From Pteria penguin (taxonomy: Eukaryota > Mollusca > Bivalvia > Pterioida > Pteriidae): a stretch of DNA of 64,000 nt. This document shows positions 54,081 through 64,000 of this stretch, piece after piece. Below the pieces are notes generated by a model that was not told where the DNA came from, did not search any database, and saw nothing but the letters and a program-made list of their open reading frames with translations. The position numbers and the translations under genes are program-made. The stretch is taken from the NCBI GenBank assembly GCA_035048485.1, contig CM068586.1:45792287-45856286 (forward strand), written 5' to 3'. The first letter of the stretch is position 1, and every line of letters starts with the position of its first letter.

Positions 54081-55473
54081 GCTCACCGGAGTGAAGGCTC
54101 AAGCGAGCTATTTTGATGAATCGCTGTCCGTCGTTAGCTTTTCTACATTTTCGACTTCTTCTCCAGAACCGCTGCACAGAATTTCACCAAACTTCATAGG
54201 AAGTACTCAAGGTCCTATACCAAGTTTGTGTTTTTCGTGCCCACACGTAATCCAAGATGGCTGCCATTGACTCTGATTGGTTGACACATTTTCTACTTCT
54301 TCTCCAGAGCGTCTGCACAGAATTCCACCAAACCTCATAGAAAGTAAGTAATAGGAAGTAAGTACTTGAGGTCCTCTACCAAGTTTGTGTTTTTCGTGCC
54401 CATCCATAATACAAGGTGGCCGCCATTGGCTCTGATTGGTTGACACATTTTGGACTTCTTCTCCAGAACTGCTACAGAGAATTTCACCAAACCTCATAGG
54501 AAGTAAGTACTCAAGGTCCTCTACCAAGCTTGTGTTTTTCGTGCCAATCTGTTATCCAAGATGGTCGCCATTGGCTCTGATTGGTTGACACATTTTCAAC
54601 TTGTTCTCCAGAACGGCTGCACAGAATTTCACCAAACCTCATAGGAAATAAGTACTTGAGGTCCTCTACCAAATTTGTGTTTTTCGTGCCCATCCGTAAT
54701 CCAAGATGGCCGCCATTGTCTCTGATTGGTTGACATATTTTGGACTTCTTCTCCGGAAGCGCTGCACAGAATTTTACCAAACCTCATAGGAAGTAACTAC
54801 TTGAGGTCCTCTACAAAGTTTGTGTTTTTCGTGCCCATCCGTAATCCAAGATGGCTGTCATTGGCTCTGATTGGTTGATGCATTTTCGACTTCTTCTCCA
54901 GAACCGCTGCACAGAATTTCGCCAAACTTCATACGAAGTAAGAATTCAAGGTCTTCTACCAAGTTTGTGTTTTTCGTGCCCATCCGTAATCCAAGATGGC
55001 TGCCATTGGCTCTGATCGGTTTACACATTTTCGACTTCTCCAGAACCGCTACACAGATTTTCACCAAACCTCATAGGAAGTAAGTACTCAAGGTCCTCTA
55101 CCAAGTTTGTGTTTTTCATGCCCATCCGTAATCCAAGATTGCCGCCATTGGCTCTGATTGTTTGACACATTTTCGACTTCTTCTCCAGAAGCGCTGCACA
55201 GAATTTCACCAAACCTCATAGGAAGTAAGTACTCGAGGCCTTCTACCAAGTTTGTGTTTTTCGTGCCGATGCATAATCTAAGATGGCCACCATTGGCTCC
55301 GATTGGTTGACACATTTTCGACTTCTTCAAAACGACTGCACAAAATATCACCAAACCTTATAGAAAGTCTTGTAGAAAAAAAGCAAAATTTTCTACTGAA
55401 ATGAGCTGTCATTTTATTGTGAATAAGCAATTTGTGCTCAGGTGAGCGATATAAGCCCATTTGGGCCTCTTGT
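54081..55473 (+). mobile_element. Non-autonomous element made of nine 145-bp tandem units, Helitron-like 3' end
   Basis: Starts GCTCACCGGAGTGAAGGCTC. It contains nine units of 141-160 bp, each with cgacttcttctccagaaccg, aaacctcataggaagtaag, tttgtgtttttcgtgccca and aagatggccgccattggctc. It ends CAGGTGAGCGATATAAGCCC then a hairpin (GCCCATTTGGGC) and CTCTTGTT. The build resembles oyster pearl-like elements with central tandem repeats, by memory. Minus-strand open frames through it are repetitive artefacts. Confidence 0.75.
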
Positions 55474-55545
55474 TATATGGCCATATCGATATCGTGAATA
55501 TGATACTACCATAAAAGTTATAATATTTTGTACATTATAGGAAAC

Positions 55546-55736
55546 AGTGGCGGATCCAATCCCCCCCCCCCCCTTTGCCGAAAAGGGGGAGGGGGTTACA
55601 AGGGTGTACCGGTATTTTGCTGATATTTTACCAAAATATACAAAAAATACAGGGTTTTTGAAAAAAGCTTTTGGGTCACTGCCGGGTAGGTGGGAGTGTA
55701 GCGCGCCCATTCTGTTCCCCCTGGATATGCCACTGG
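55546..55736. mobile_element. GGCGGATCC-type MITE
   Basis: The left end CAGTGGCGGATCCAATCCCC and the right end GGATATGCCACTGG are inverted repeats. A C-run and G-rich block follow the left end. It is nested in the 53947 element. Confidence 0.6.
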
Positions 55737-56419
55737 TGTGTTGACTTTCAAATGAGACAATAAAAACCATTTTAATAAACTGATACAAAGGGAGGGGGTG
55801 TTGTGAAGAATGGATATAATTAAGGGTGCTTAAAATGCATAGGAGATGGAACCCCCTCTACATGATCAGATCTCCTGTCTCAAGGTGCATCGCTTCTCTT
55901 CTGCCAATTTCATTCCAATAGCACCTTCACAAACGTTGATGAAATGCTCTTAATTAATTGGGCAACTTGTGTCAGGCACGTAAAAAAGAACGCACGTTTT
56001 TTGCGTTGTCGTGTTTTAAAGTCATTGTTACAATATGTTTTCATTTTAGGATTTTCAAGCTAGGTATTGTAATGTGCGGTCGTAAAGTTATGGTAAAAGT
56101 ACGTAGAAATACTAAAGTGCTCATTCGTTGCATGACTGATATAAGTAGCACTTGTTTTATGTCGGAGTAAAATATGTAAATCTGTCTGAGTAAAAGTGTC
56201 GGAATTAAAAGTGTCGTAGTCAAAACTGTCGGAGTAAAAATGTTGGAGCAGTTGGATGCCCCCACTGAATTACCTCAGATTATTTAACCGAGTCATTCAA
56301 GTGAAATTTTAGGTCAGATGCATCATCTGATGCATACGCTTAAGTCAGCATCCCAAGATGATTTGGTAACTGTAGCGCCTCTGCTTTCTCAAATATCGAA
56401 TTTCCCCAAACTACTTAAC

Positions 56420-57960
56420 CAGACGCGGGAACCGGGGTTATAGCACAGTGCTTCTGTCAACTTTGTCGAGGTGAGCTATAAAACTTGTAATGTAATCCAA
56501 TTTGGTAACCAGATCGAAAATTTAAAGACCGATTTTTCTCCATCATTTTAACAACTTTGGGGAAACATTTCAGGATTAATCTGCAGAAATCTACTGTAAG
56601 TTGGTGAAAGAAAAAATATAACGTAATCTAATATGACTGCTGGCTTGAAAACCTTTAAAAAGTGTATTCTCTTTCATTTTGTACGAATGTGGTTAAAATA
56701 AAACAAAAATGATCTGCTCATTATATAAGGGTAACAAATAAAAGTACAGGGTTATGCCAGACATGGTGGCCATCTAGAAAGAAGATTCACCGTCAAGATG
56801 GTAGAGCTCGAGCCTCGCCAGACTTCTGGTTGATGTCTCGGGAATACATTCAAATAATTTCGCACATCATAGATATTTTCTTCAATGTGTTATTTACACA
56901 TTTGTAATTATAAATCGTACGCAGATATCTTATGGTCTGCAGTACGGTACGTACATGTATAACTCTATATATAGAATTTCAACTTCGGTTTTTTTTTTTT
57001 TCGGAGGGGGCTTTATTCATTTTTATACGTTTTTAATGTAAAGTCTTTCTTTTGTTATACTTAAGAAATAATTACTCCGCATACTTCTTTCAGAAGCAAT
57101 TAATGTATCGAAACATTATATTGTTACATGAATATATGGCTGTATATAATGTATTTTACCGAGATGAAATACCTGATGTAGAAGTTGAAACAACTAAAAA
57201 CAGCTATGTTTTAAACGAACTACGTGTACATTGTATATATACAAAGAAGATAATTTTGCATGTATTCTGATCTATTTTCTCGCTTCAGCTTTTTAATTGT
57301 CGTGTGCATTCCTATACATACTTCAAATTAACTAAATATAAGCTTTTCTAAAAGCTATTGTAGTAGGTTACCATCAACATCTCCGACAGCTTCCAACATT
57401 TCTTCTTTTCTATAGAATTAGAAAATATATACACATGTACTTTTTCGACAACCCTCCCCAAACGTGCACGGTCGATTATTAACTATTTAACAGTTTTAAT
57501 TATTTAATTTAATGTCCCTTTTCGCCACATATTTACAAGTAAAAACCCAAATTTGGCACCCAAAATGGCCGAGTAGCTTAACTAGAGCACATGTTGCCCC
57601 CCCCCCCCTTTTTGAGAATCCTAGATCCGAAACTGTAGTTAATCAAATCGATCGCTATCAAAGGCAACGCCAACAAAATCCCTGGAACTAAACTGACATT
57701 GAACCTTGACCCAAAAATTAATGGGAGTTTTCTTAAACTAAAGCTGTATGCGAGGCATGAACCCAAATAGGGTCAAAATTATGGATTCTAGAGTGTCTAC
57801 AAAGTTTCTGTATGATGATCTAAACTTTTGACCCAAAATCAATACAAATCTTTCCTTATACTACAGCAATATACCTAGGAGCCAAAGCGGACTTCAAGAG
57901 TGCCTAAAAGATTGTTACTGACACGTGTACACACCCACTGTACCGTTACTATATCCTCCA
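56420..57960. other. Intergenic, no gene seen
   Basis: About 1.5 kb of mixed AT-rich DNA with homopolymer runs (T at 56989-57000, C at 57597-57608). No motif-bearing open frame found. Confidence 0.4.
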
Positions 57961-57976
57961 TAATACTATTGCATGG

Positions 57977-58222
57977 GGATTGATTGATTATTGCTTTACG
58001 TCACTCAATGATTATTTCACGTAAATGGTGACGGCTTCTGCCTGTTGCATTGCATAGAAATTTATACCTTTGAAACAGACCCACCCGAAGCAGTGAGGGA
58101 TCTTTCACGTGCCACGGGACCTCGGTTTTTACCGTCTCATCCGAAAGACAGAACACCGGTGTACCCAGGGCAGGAGTCGAACCCGGGACCTCTCGATCAC
58201 CTCATCCACTAGGGCACACCAG
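57977..58222 (-). mobile_element. SINE family B, well-preserved copy
   Basis: Read on the minus strand: ggtgtgccctagtggatgag head with B-box GGTTCGACTCC, body with ctgtctttcggatgagacgg and ccctcactgcttcgggtggg, and a (GATT)n-type tail at 57977. It is the best-preserved family B copy in the window and defines the layout used for the others. Confidence 0.85.
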
Positions 58223-58649
58223 CTTGTTGCAAGGAGAAAATTACACCAAATCTGCAGCAATATAGCTACTCAAACCATGAACACTTCACTTAAACTCTTA
58301 TGGCTTGTTGTTCACTGCCATAAATCTAGAAATGTCAACTTCGCAGAAAACTACAAGCTATTTAGTTTAATGGGATTCTATCTGGCAGATTTGCCATTTT
58401 ATGCACTTGACATATTACGCCTTTTAGAAAAAGAACAGGACAAATACCCCCTCCCAGCAACAAAGTTGAAACACGCAATAATTCAACCCTTGGGTTATGT
58501 ACAATTGTGCAAAATATATTCTTCCAGTCACGCAACAGGAAGAACTTATGGCTATGTGTGCACTTTGACACGACATTGTAGATACCACCTTGGTCAAAGG
58601 TCATGGCACACCTTTACGACATGGACAATAATAGTGTAAATTACGATCT

Positions 58650-59470
58650 CCCTCCAAATTGAAAGGAAGTTATGACTGACAAGAATTCTGGCCATGTATA
58701 CACTGTTACAGCCCATACAAGGATTTCGACAACAGCAACTTGACTTTGGAGATATCGAGTCAAGGTCATGATACACCCTTAGGTCACAGGCAACAATTGT
58801 GGGATATATTATCCAAATCCAACTTGGCAGTTATGGCCTGGACAAGGATTCCGGTTGTGTGTGCACTTATATGATCTTTGGTCAAGGTCATGACACACCC
58901 TTGGGTCATGGACAACAGTTGTGTGAAACATTATCCAGATCAGACAAGGGGGCAAGTTGTGGCCTGGACAACAATTTCTCTCTGTGCACTGTGACCTTTC
59001 GAATCGAGGTCATGACACACCCATGGGTGATGCACAACAATTGTGGGACACGTTATCCAGTTCCGATAAGGGGATATATAGGATCTGAAATGACTTTTCA
59101 TTTCATGCGGTATTTATGAAATGAGTTGTTTTATATCCCTAAGTCTTGGTGATGGGATATAAAACATGCAAGTTTCATAAATACCGTATGAAATAAAAAT
59201 TCATTTCAGATTCTCTACATCAATGTTGACTCTCAGTTTTGGGGTGTTTATTTCATCAAACACTGGCTGAACACATTTTCTTCCCATGCTACGACTTCAC
59301 CCATGTCATAAATAAATTTACGACAGTAATATTTCACTGCATAAACAGCAAAACACATGATAAAAGAAGTTATGACCTGGACAAGAAATTTTGCTGTGTG
59401 CACTGTGACCTTGATGATTCAATCTCGAGTAAAGGCCATGACACAGCCTTGGGGCATGGACAACAATTGT
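58650..59470. repeat. Diverged tandem repeat of about 120-130 bp
   Basis: Repeated phrases are caaggtcatgacacaccctt, gggtcatggacaacaattgt and ttatggcctggacaaggatt, at about 58760, 58880, 59000 and again near 59370-59470. Copies are 70-80% alike. It lies between the MITE-rich region and the eEF1A 3' end. Confidence 0.7.
59083..59212. mobile_element. Fold-back (MITE-like) element within the tandem repeat
   Basis: ATCTGAAATGACTTTTCATT at the left pairs with AATTCATTTCAGAT at the right. CGGTATTTATGAAA pairs with TTTCATAAATACCG, and TTTTATATCCC with GGGATATAAAA around a short loop. Confidence 0.85.
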
Positions 59471-59577
59471 GAGGGTTAAACATAAATGACTGTGCACTTG
59501 TGCTAATTTGTTTCATAAAGTCAAGGTCCAACAAATGAACAGAAATACAAGTAGAACTATATTGTAGGTTCCCTTAA

Positions 59578-59583
59578 TTTATT
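59578..59583 (-). terminator. eEF1A polyadenylation signal
   Basis: TTTATT on the plus strand reads AATAAA on the gene's strand, about 255 bases after the stop codon. A second possible signal lies a little upstream in the 3' UTR. Confidence 0.55.
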
Positions 59584-59837
59584 TTACAATTTTTGGTGGA
59601 ATTAAATAAAATCACATTTGCTGTTCCCTACAGCATAAAGTTCGCTTTCCGCCTTCGTTCTTTCCAATAATTTCTTAATTTAAGCAACCAAAAAGTCTTG
59701 TATATAACTTGCTGTGGTCTTACAACAAAAAAAGAAATAAGCTCTTTAGCTACAGTAATGGATTTAAATTTCATTTGTCCAAAATTGTTAGGAGAATGGT
59801 GGTTAGTTGATCTGATGTCCCTAGCCCTGGCCTCTAA

Positions 59838-60194
59838 TCACTTCTTTTGGGCTTTCTGTGCAGCTTTGGTGACCTTTCCACCAGTAGCTTCTGCTTTTTC
59901 TACACTCTTGATTACTCCAACAGCTACGGTTTGCCTCATGTCACGTACGGCAAATCTTCCAAGAGGAGGATATTCAGAAAAGGCCTCCACACACATTGGT
60001 TTTTGAGGAACCATGTCTACCATAGCAGCATCTCCAGATTTGACACATTTGGGGCAGTCTTCCAAGGACTTTCCACTACGGCGATCGCATTTCTCCTTGA
60101 TTTCAGCAAATTTGCAAGCAATGTGAGCTGTGTGGCAATCCAAAACCGGTGCATATCCATTCTTAATTTCTCCTGGGTGGTTCAGGATGATGAC
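59838..60194 (-). CDS. EEF1A: eEF1A terminal exon (domain 3, stop codon)
   Basis: 357 nt, acceptor ttttcag. It encodes [20 protein letters not shown], then [20 protein letters not shown] and [20 protein letters not shown], ending in a Lys-rich [12 protein letters not shown] tail before TGA. Domain 3 is complete. Confidence 0.97.
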   Translation of the reverse strand, partial: VIILNHPGEIKNGYAPVLDCHTAHIACKFAEIKEKCDRRSGKSLEDCPKCVKSGDAAMVDMVPQKPMCVEAFSEYPPLGRFAVRDMRQTVAVGVIKSVEKAEATGGKVTKAAQKAQKK

Positions 60195-63100
60195 CTGAAA
60201 ATACATTACCAATGAATTTTCACTCAATCCTCTCAAATTAAGCCCTGCAAATTACACGAAATGCCAGTGATATTTCTTTTCTCAGAAAACAGGACAGATA
60301 AAATCAAAGGGCTGATCTACATTACATCTGAAGACCTTAATCCAGGGCTCGTGTTGCCCATAGCAGTATGCAACATTTTCTGAACAAATGTGACAAATTC
60401 TCAAAAGTTGGAAACTGTTAATAATTAAATGGTACGAAACTAGTTGTACAAATCTGAAGATGGGCATTTTTATTAATTTTGGTTATGCCCTACCTTCAGA
60501 CTGCTTTACATTGCCAAATCTTGAGATTTTATAGATTTAAGGTAAGTATTACCAATTTATGCATATTTTAAGTCCCAACACTAAAACTTATTGACAACAA
60601 CCTCATTTCTCTGTTTAAATTCCACAAATCACTCAATTTCACTGGTATATTTATATTCTTATTTCAAAACATTCATCAGCCATTTAAAACTCATCAGCCA
60701 TTCAAATCGCTCAGTTATCTTCAACAGTTTCAATGACATAGCAAGAAGATCCAATTTTAGAAAAGCATCTGGACAGACAAAGATGACTGAGCGATTTGAT
60801 TGGCTGACAAGTGTAATGAAATGTCATTTCTAAATGTACTTTAATATAATAAAGGTTGCCAGGACAAAATTAAAGCAAGTACAGACCCATAATTACAGAA
60901 CAGTTTTCAGCATGGTATACACATATATATATGTATGACACTAACTTACAGGTTAAGTGCCAGCCTCTTTGCAAAATAATCTTTTTTCTCATTTACCTGA
61001 GCATGGAAGGTTTTAGCTCCCTTTGGTGGATCATTTTTGCTGTCTCCAGCTACATTTCCTCTCTTGATGTCCTTCACAGACACATTCTTTACATTGAATC
61101 CTACGTTGTCTCCTGGGAGAGCTTCTGGAAGGGACTCGTGGTGCATTTCAACAGACTTGACTTCAGTTGTAACATTGCATGGAGCAAAAGTAACCACCAT
61201 TCCTGGCTTGATGACACCAGTCTCAACTCGTCCTACTGGCACTGTTCCAATACCTGATAAAGTAGAAAAATTGCAACCTATAAACTTCCAAGTCAAAACT
61301 GAATACAACAATTTTAAAATCCAAAATATTTTGAACCCCATTATATTACATCTAGTATATATACAACCAGCAACTGAATAGTTGAAATACTGACGTTCTA
61401 TCTCTTTCAATTCACAAGTTATGATTTTGAAAATAGACAAAATACAGCCTGATTAAACTTGTGGAAAGAAACATCAGCAGACTTCTATTGTACAGTTACT
61501 TTCCATCTCCACGAGTCAAGGGGATGCGCTGCATAAACTTCTCTCCCTTTGACCGATTGCATTCATTAAATTCTGAAGCACTAGGACTAAACAAGTCAAT
61601 GTCCTACCAGTAACAATCTGAGTTATATTATATCACTACAAGTGACTTGAACCATTACCTCCTATCTTGTAAACATCCTGGAGTGGTAAACGCAGGGGTT
61701 TGTCCGATGGTCTCTTGGGTGGTAGAATGGCATCGAGTGCATCAAAGAGGGTCTTTCCAGAGGCATTTCCCTCTTTTCGTTCGATAGCCCATCCCTTGTA
61801 CCAACTCATCTTGTCAGATTGCTCCAACATGTTGTCCCCTTGCCAACCAGAAATTGGGACGAAGGGAACACTTTTGGGATTGTAACCAATTTTCTTGATG
61901 TAATTGGAAACTTCTTTAGTGATTTCATTGAAACGACTCTAGAAGAAACAACAATTTATGAACGATATTGATGCTCTATTGATATCATACAAGTTAAAGT
62001 CAAAATGATTTTTAAATCAACATGGTTCTTGGTCATTGTCTTCAATATCTACTAAATTCTTATTGATTCTTTCAGTCATTTTCTGAAAATCATCAGGTAA
62101 CTTCTACATTTACTGCAAGCAGCCTAAAAATTGCGAATTAAAGAAAAGGTCTTCAGCTATGTTAAACAAGATGCCAAAATAGGCATTAATTGGCCGATGA
62201 GGTCCTTCAGAACACAAAATGTGCAGGAGACCATATATTATGATACAATACCGTATATACTCTCTTATAAGGACGACTCAACTATAAGACGACCCCCCCT
62301 GATTCAGAGAAAAATTCTAGTACTTTAGCTTTGACCGGCTTATAAGACGAGGTTAAAATTCCGTCAACTAACACGATGTATAATGTGTCATATATTTAAC
62401 GAATACGAAATGTGTTTCGCTTAAACTTGAAACAATCGATTGATTTTATTTAAAATCTTTTCAAATAGAGTCGTACGCGCGTATGATCCTAACGTAACTA
62501 TCGCAGAACCATGAGAGAAAAGAAGGAGGGAGTTATATTTTGTTGCGTATAGGTGCTATATCTAAGTTGTTTGTGACTTGGAATTTAAACGAACTGCGTT
62601 ATTTCATTCTGATTTATAACAATCAAATTATTTTGAGTATGTACTAATTAAACAATAACCCCGTGACATTTACCTGGACATCACATCCGTTTGTTTAACG
62701 CTCAGCGGCGGTGCGTCCTATGCAGTGAAGCATCGAGCAGGTTATTAACCGATGTGATAATTTGATTACACGGCAGCACCGTTATATACATGTACGTTTA
62801 AGTTTAAATACGGCGGATGATGTAAACTCGGCGGTATAGTCAAAATATATTATACTGTTCCAAAATCGCCGTACAGATACTGGAAAACTATCATTCGAGT
62901 CATGTTTACCAGTAGCACTCGTTTCAATTTTATCTTTTTTTTTTACGTGCAAGATTCCGAAAAATTTGAGTTCCCAAATGAAATTAACTTTGTACTACGA
63001 TTATAAGACGACCCCGACTTCTGGAAAGCAATTTAGGTCCCCAAAACTCGTCTTATAAGCAAGTATATACGATACATCACAATCAAGTAAAGAAAAAAAA

Positions 63101-63479
63101 AAAAATAAAATCTAAACTATATCCAAGATATGAAATAAGCATGCCAAAATAATTAATAGAACCCAACACTATGAAAAGTGTAGACCAATTCTAAATAACT
63201 TCATTTCGATGTACATGGATTTCTTTATCCAGGTATTAAATGATCATAATCAATCTAATAAATACATATCACAGTAAAAATAGTCATCAAATGAACTTAC
63301 TTCACTGTATGGTGGCTCAGTGCTGTCCATTTTGTTAACACCAATGATCAGTTGCTTGACACCAAGAGTGAAGGCAAGCAGGGCATGTTCACGAGTCTGA
63401 CCATTTTTGGAAATACCAGCTTCAAATTCTCCAGTACCACTTGCAACAATCAATACAGCACAATCAGCCTGAGATGTTC
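59838..63479 (-). CDS. EEF1A: Elongation factor 1-alpha (eEF1A), last four exons, 5' end outside window
   Basis: eEF1A is the cytosolic GTPase that delivers aminoacyl-tRNA to the ribosome. Exons 63479-63301, 61938-61659, 61253-60997 and 60194-59838 join in phase and encode about 357 of the usual 460 or so residues. The N-terminal P-loop and DxPGH motifs lie beyond the right edge. Visible motifs are [20 protein letters not shown], the base-specifying [15 protein letters not shown] (G5 region), [13 protein letters not shown] at the start of domain 2, [19 protein letters not shown], and the domain 3 blocks [16 protein letters not shown] and [18 protein letters not shown]. Conservation is very high throughout, so this is an intact functional gene, not a pseudogene. 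An intron holds an 0.8 kb TIR transposon. Confidence 0.97.
60695..60806. mobile_element. Fold-back element in an eEF1A intron
   Basis: CAGCCATTCAAATCGCTCAG, continuing ttatctt, pairs with aagatga and CTGAGCGATTTGATTGGCTG across about 55 bases. There is a short direct repeat of catcagccatt at its left side. Confidence 0.75.
60997..61253 (-). CDS. EEF1A: eEF1A internal exon (domain 2)
   Basis: 257 nt, acceptor tatcag, donor gtaaat. It encodes [40 protein letters not shown] and [20 protein letters not shown], ending HAQ. It matches eEF1A domain 2 and the start of domain 3. Confidence 0.96.
61659..61938 (-). CDS. EEF1A: eEF1A internal exon (G5 region and start of domain 2)
   Basis: 280 nt, acceptor cttctag, donor gtaatg. 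It encodes [40 protein letters not shown] and [10 protein letters not shown]. The stretch [19 protein letters not shown] is somewhat more variable than in vertebrates but in register. Confidence 0.96.
62252..63071. mobile_element. 0.8 kb TIR transposon in an eEF1A intron
   Basis: CGTATATACTCTCTTATAAG at the left and CTTATAAGCAAGTATATACG at the right are inverted repeats, continued inward by GACGAC/GTCGTC-like and TATAAGACGA motifs (also at 62285, 62340, 63003 and 63050). ATAC flanks both sides (62248-62251 and 63072-63075), a possible 4-bp duplication. No coding capacity. Confidence 0.7.
63301..63479 (-). CDS. EEF1A: eEF1A exon with the NKMD motif (first in window)
   Basis: 179 nt, acceptor ctttag, donor gtaagt. 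It encodes [38 protein letters not shown] and [17 protein letters not shown] is the guanine-specificity motif. The first two bases complete a Gly codon begun in the upstream exon, outside the window. Confidence 0.96.
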
Positions 63480-64000
63480 CTAAAGTTAACAAGTTTTAAT
63501 TGCCTGAGTTTCATAGGTCAAACCTCATAAAATACTATCAAAAATTACCTTGCCCTAGGACTCCCAAATTAATAGGCTCTTCTATCAAGAATGATATGCA
63601 CAATATGATTTGTACAGGATATTTGGTAACTTTTCTAGAAACCAGGAATTTCAGTCTCCTTACCAGTGATAACCCATGACTTGACTCCAAAATCGTCAAG
63701 TATCTTCCCCTTTTAATATCAATCAATATATCAAAATTTGGTTCAAGTAAGATGTAAAAAACGTGATTTTTTATAAAACCAATTATTGCAATCTGTTTTC
63801 TCCAGTAGTCAATCTGATTAAAAACACATCTTTATTCCGCTTCTCAATTTTTCCTATTGTGGATAAAGAACTGGTGAAACCCCGCAAGAGGTCATGTTCT
63901 AGTGAACTCTGATTTCCAGCCAATCAGCTACCAATTCCTAGGAATGAAATTAACATCCCAGCGTGCATGACCCTCAAAGTAGTTTTTGAACAGTGTTGGT

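Larger units (their letters stand above)
53947..56263. mobile_element. 2.3 kb DNA transposon with iterated TIRs and 8-bp TSD
   Basis: The left end GGGATAATCACGCTGCTTCG and the right end (read in reverse) GGGGGCATCCAACTGCTCCA lead into iterated TTTTACTCCGACAGTTTTAA-type units in inverted orientation (left to about 54060, right from about 56160). It is flanked by ACTGAATT (53939-53946 and 56264-56271). The general build is like the element at 43104. The interior is largely later insertions (54081-55473 and 55546-55736). Confidence 0.7.

Noticed and set aside
54207..55354. Several minus-strand frames with repeated NVSTNQSQWRPSWI-type sequence
   Set aside because: They are readings of the 145-bp tandem units of the element at 54081; frames shift between units and no gene structure is present.
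58109..58639. 176-residue plus-strand frame
   Set aside because: The first part is antisense to a family B SINE and the rest shows no motif; it is a chance open frame.
60195..60996. Possible intronic snoRNA in eEF1A (stem with box-like motifs near 60695-60806)
   Set aside because: The stem is a fold-back element with long arms; no proper C and D box pair with the right spacing was found.

Overview
The window is animal nuclear DNA, most probably from a bivalve mollusc. It is AT-rich, its genes are split by introns with canonical GT/AG borders, and it is crowded with tRNA-derived SINEs, fold-back elements, non-autonomous DNA transposons and minisatellites. The three best SINE copies end in a conserved tail (GACGTAAAACACCAATCAAC) that I associate with molluscan SINEs; this is the main reason for the bivalve suggestion, and the species is not identified. 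No operon, phage or CRISPR content is present.

Genes, left to right. (1) TUBGCP5 (gamma-tubulin complex component 5) lies on the minus strand. Sixteen exons can be placed, from the start codon at 27064 to an exon ending at 2123. They are phase-consistent and encode about 753 residues; the last quarter of the protein lies beyond the left edge. (2) An intronless thiopurine S-methyltransferase-like gene (18213-18890, plus strand) sits inside TUBGCP5 intron 6 on the opposite strand. (3) An unrecognised 241-residue Ser/Arg-rich protein is encoded at 31755-32480 (plus). (4) PIN1, the WW plus parvulin prolyl isomerase, lies on the plus strand in three exons (42760-42808, 49613-49801, 51424-51644). 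Its first intron is 6.8 kb and holds a 2.5 kb transposon and a minisatellite of about 3 kb. (5) eEF1A (translation elongation factor 1-alpha) lies on the minus strand; its last four exons (63479 down to 59838) are present and the 5' part is beyond the right edge. These genes are unrelated housekeeping or metabolic functions; nothing suggests that they act together.

The rest is repeats. Recent SINE copies with target-site duplications lie at 1109, 16759, 26247 and 22609. Three minisatellites grew from the inside of SINEs (9830, 19979, 29251). Fold-back or MITE-like elements lie at 3947, 15834, 26138, 34632, 39658, 53393, 59083 and 60695. There is a pogo/Tigger-like element (5519-6447), an hAT-like element (24044-25001) and a TIR element in an eEF1A intron (62252-63071).

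The most unusual items are two elements of 2.3-2.5 kb (43104-45582 and 53947-56263), with a possible third at about 7441-9805. Their terminal inverted repeats are built of short iterated motifs. The first two begin with GGG and are flanked by 10-bp and 8-bp target-site duplications. Also notable are a PIN1 intron array that repeats a consensus 5' splice site about 30 times, and a TUBGCP5 intron whose real 3' splice site appears to be the last copy of a 20-bp tandem repeat.
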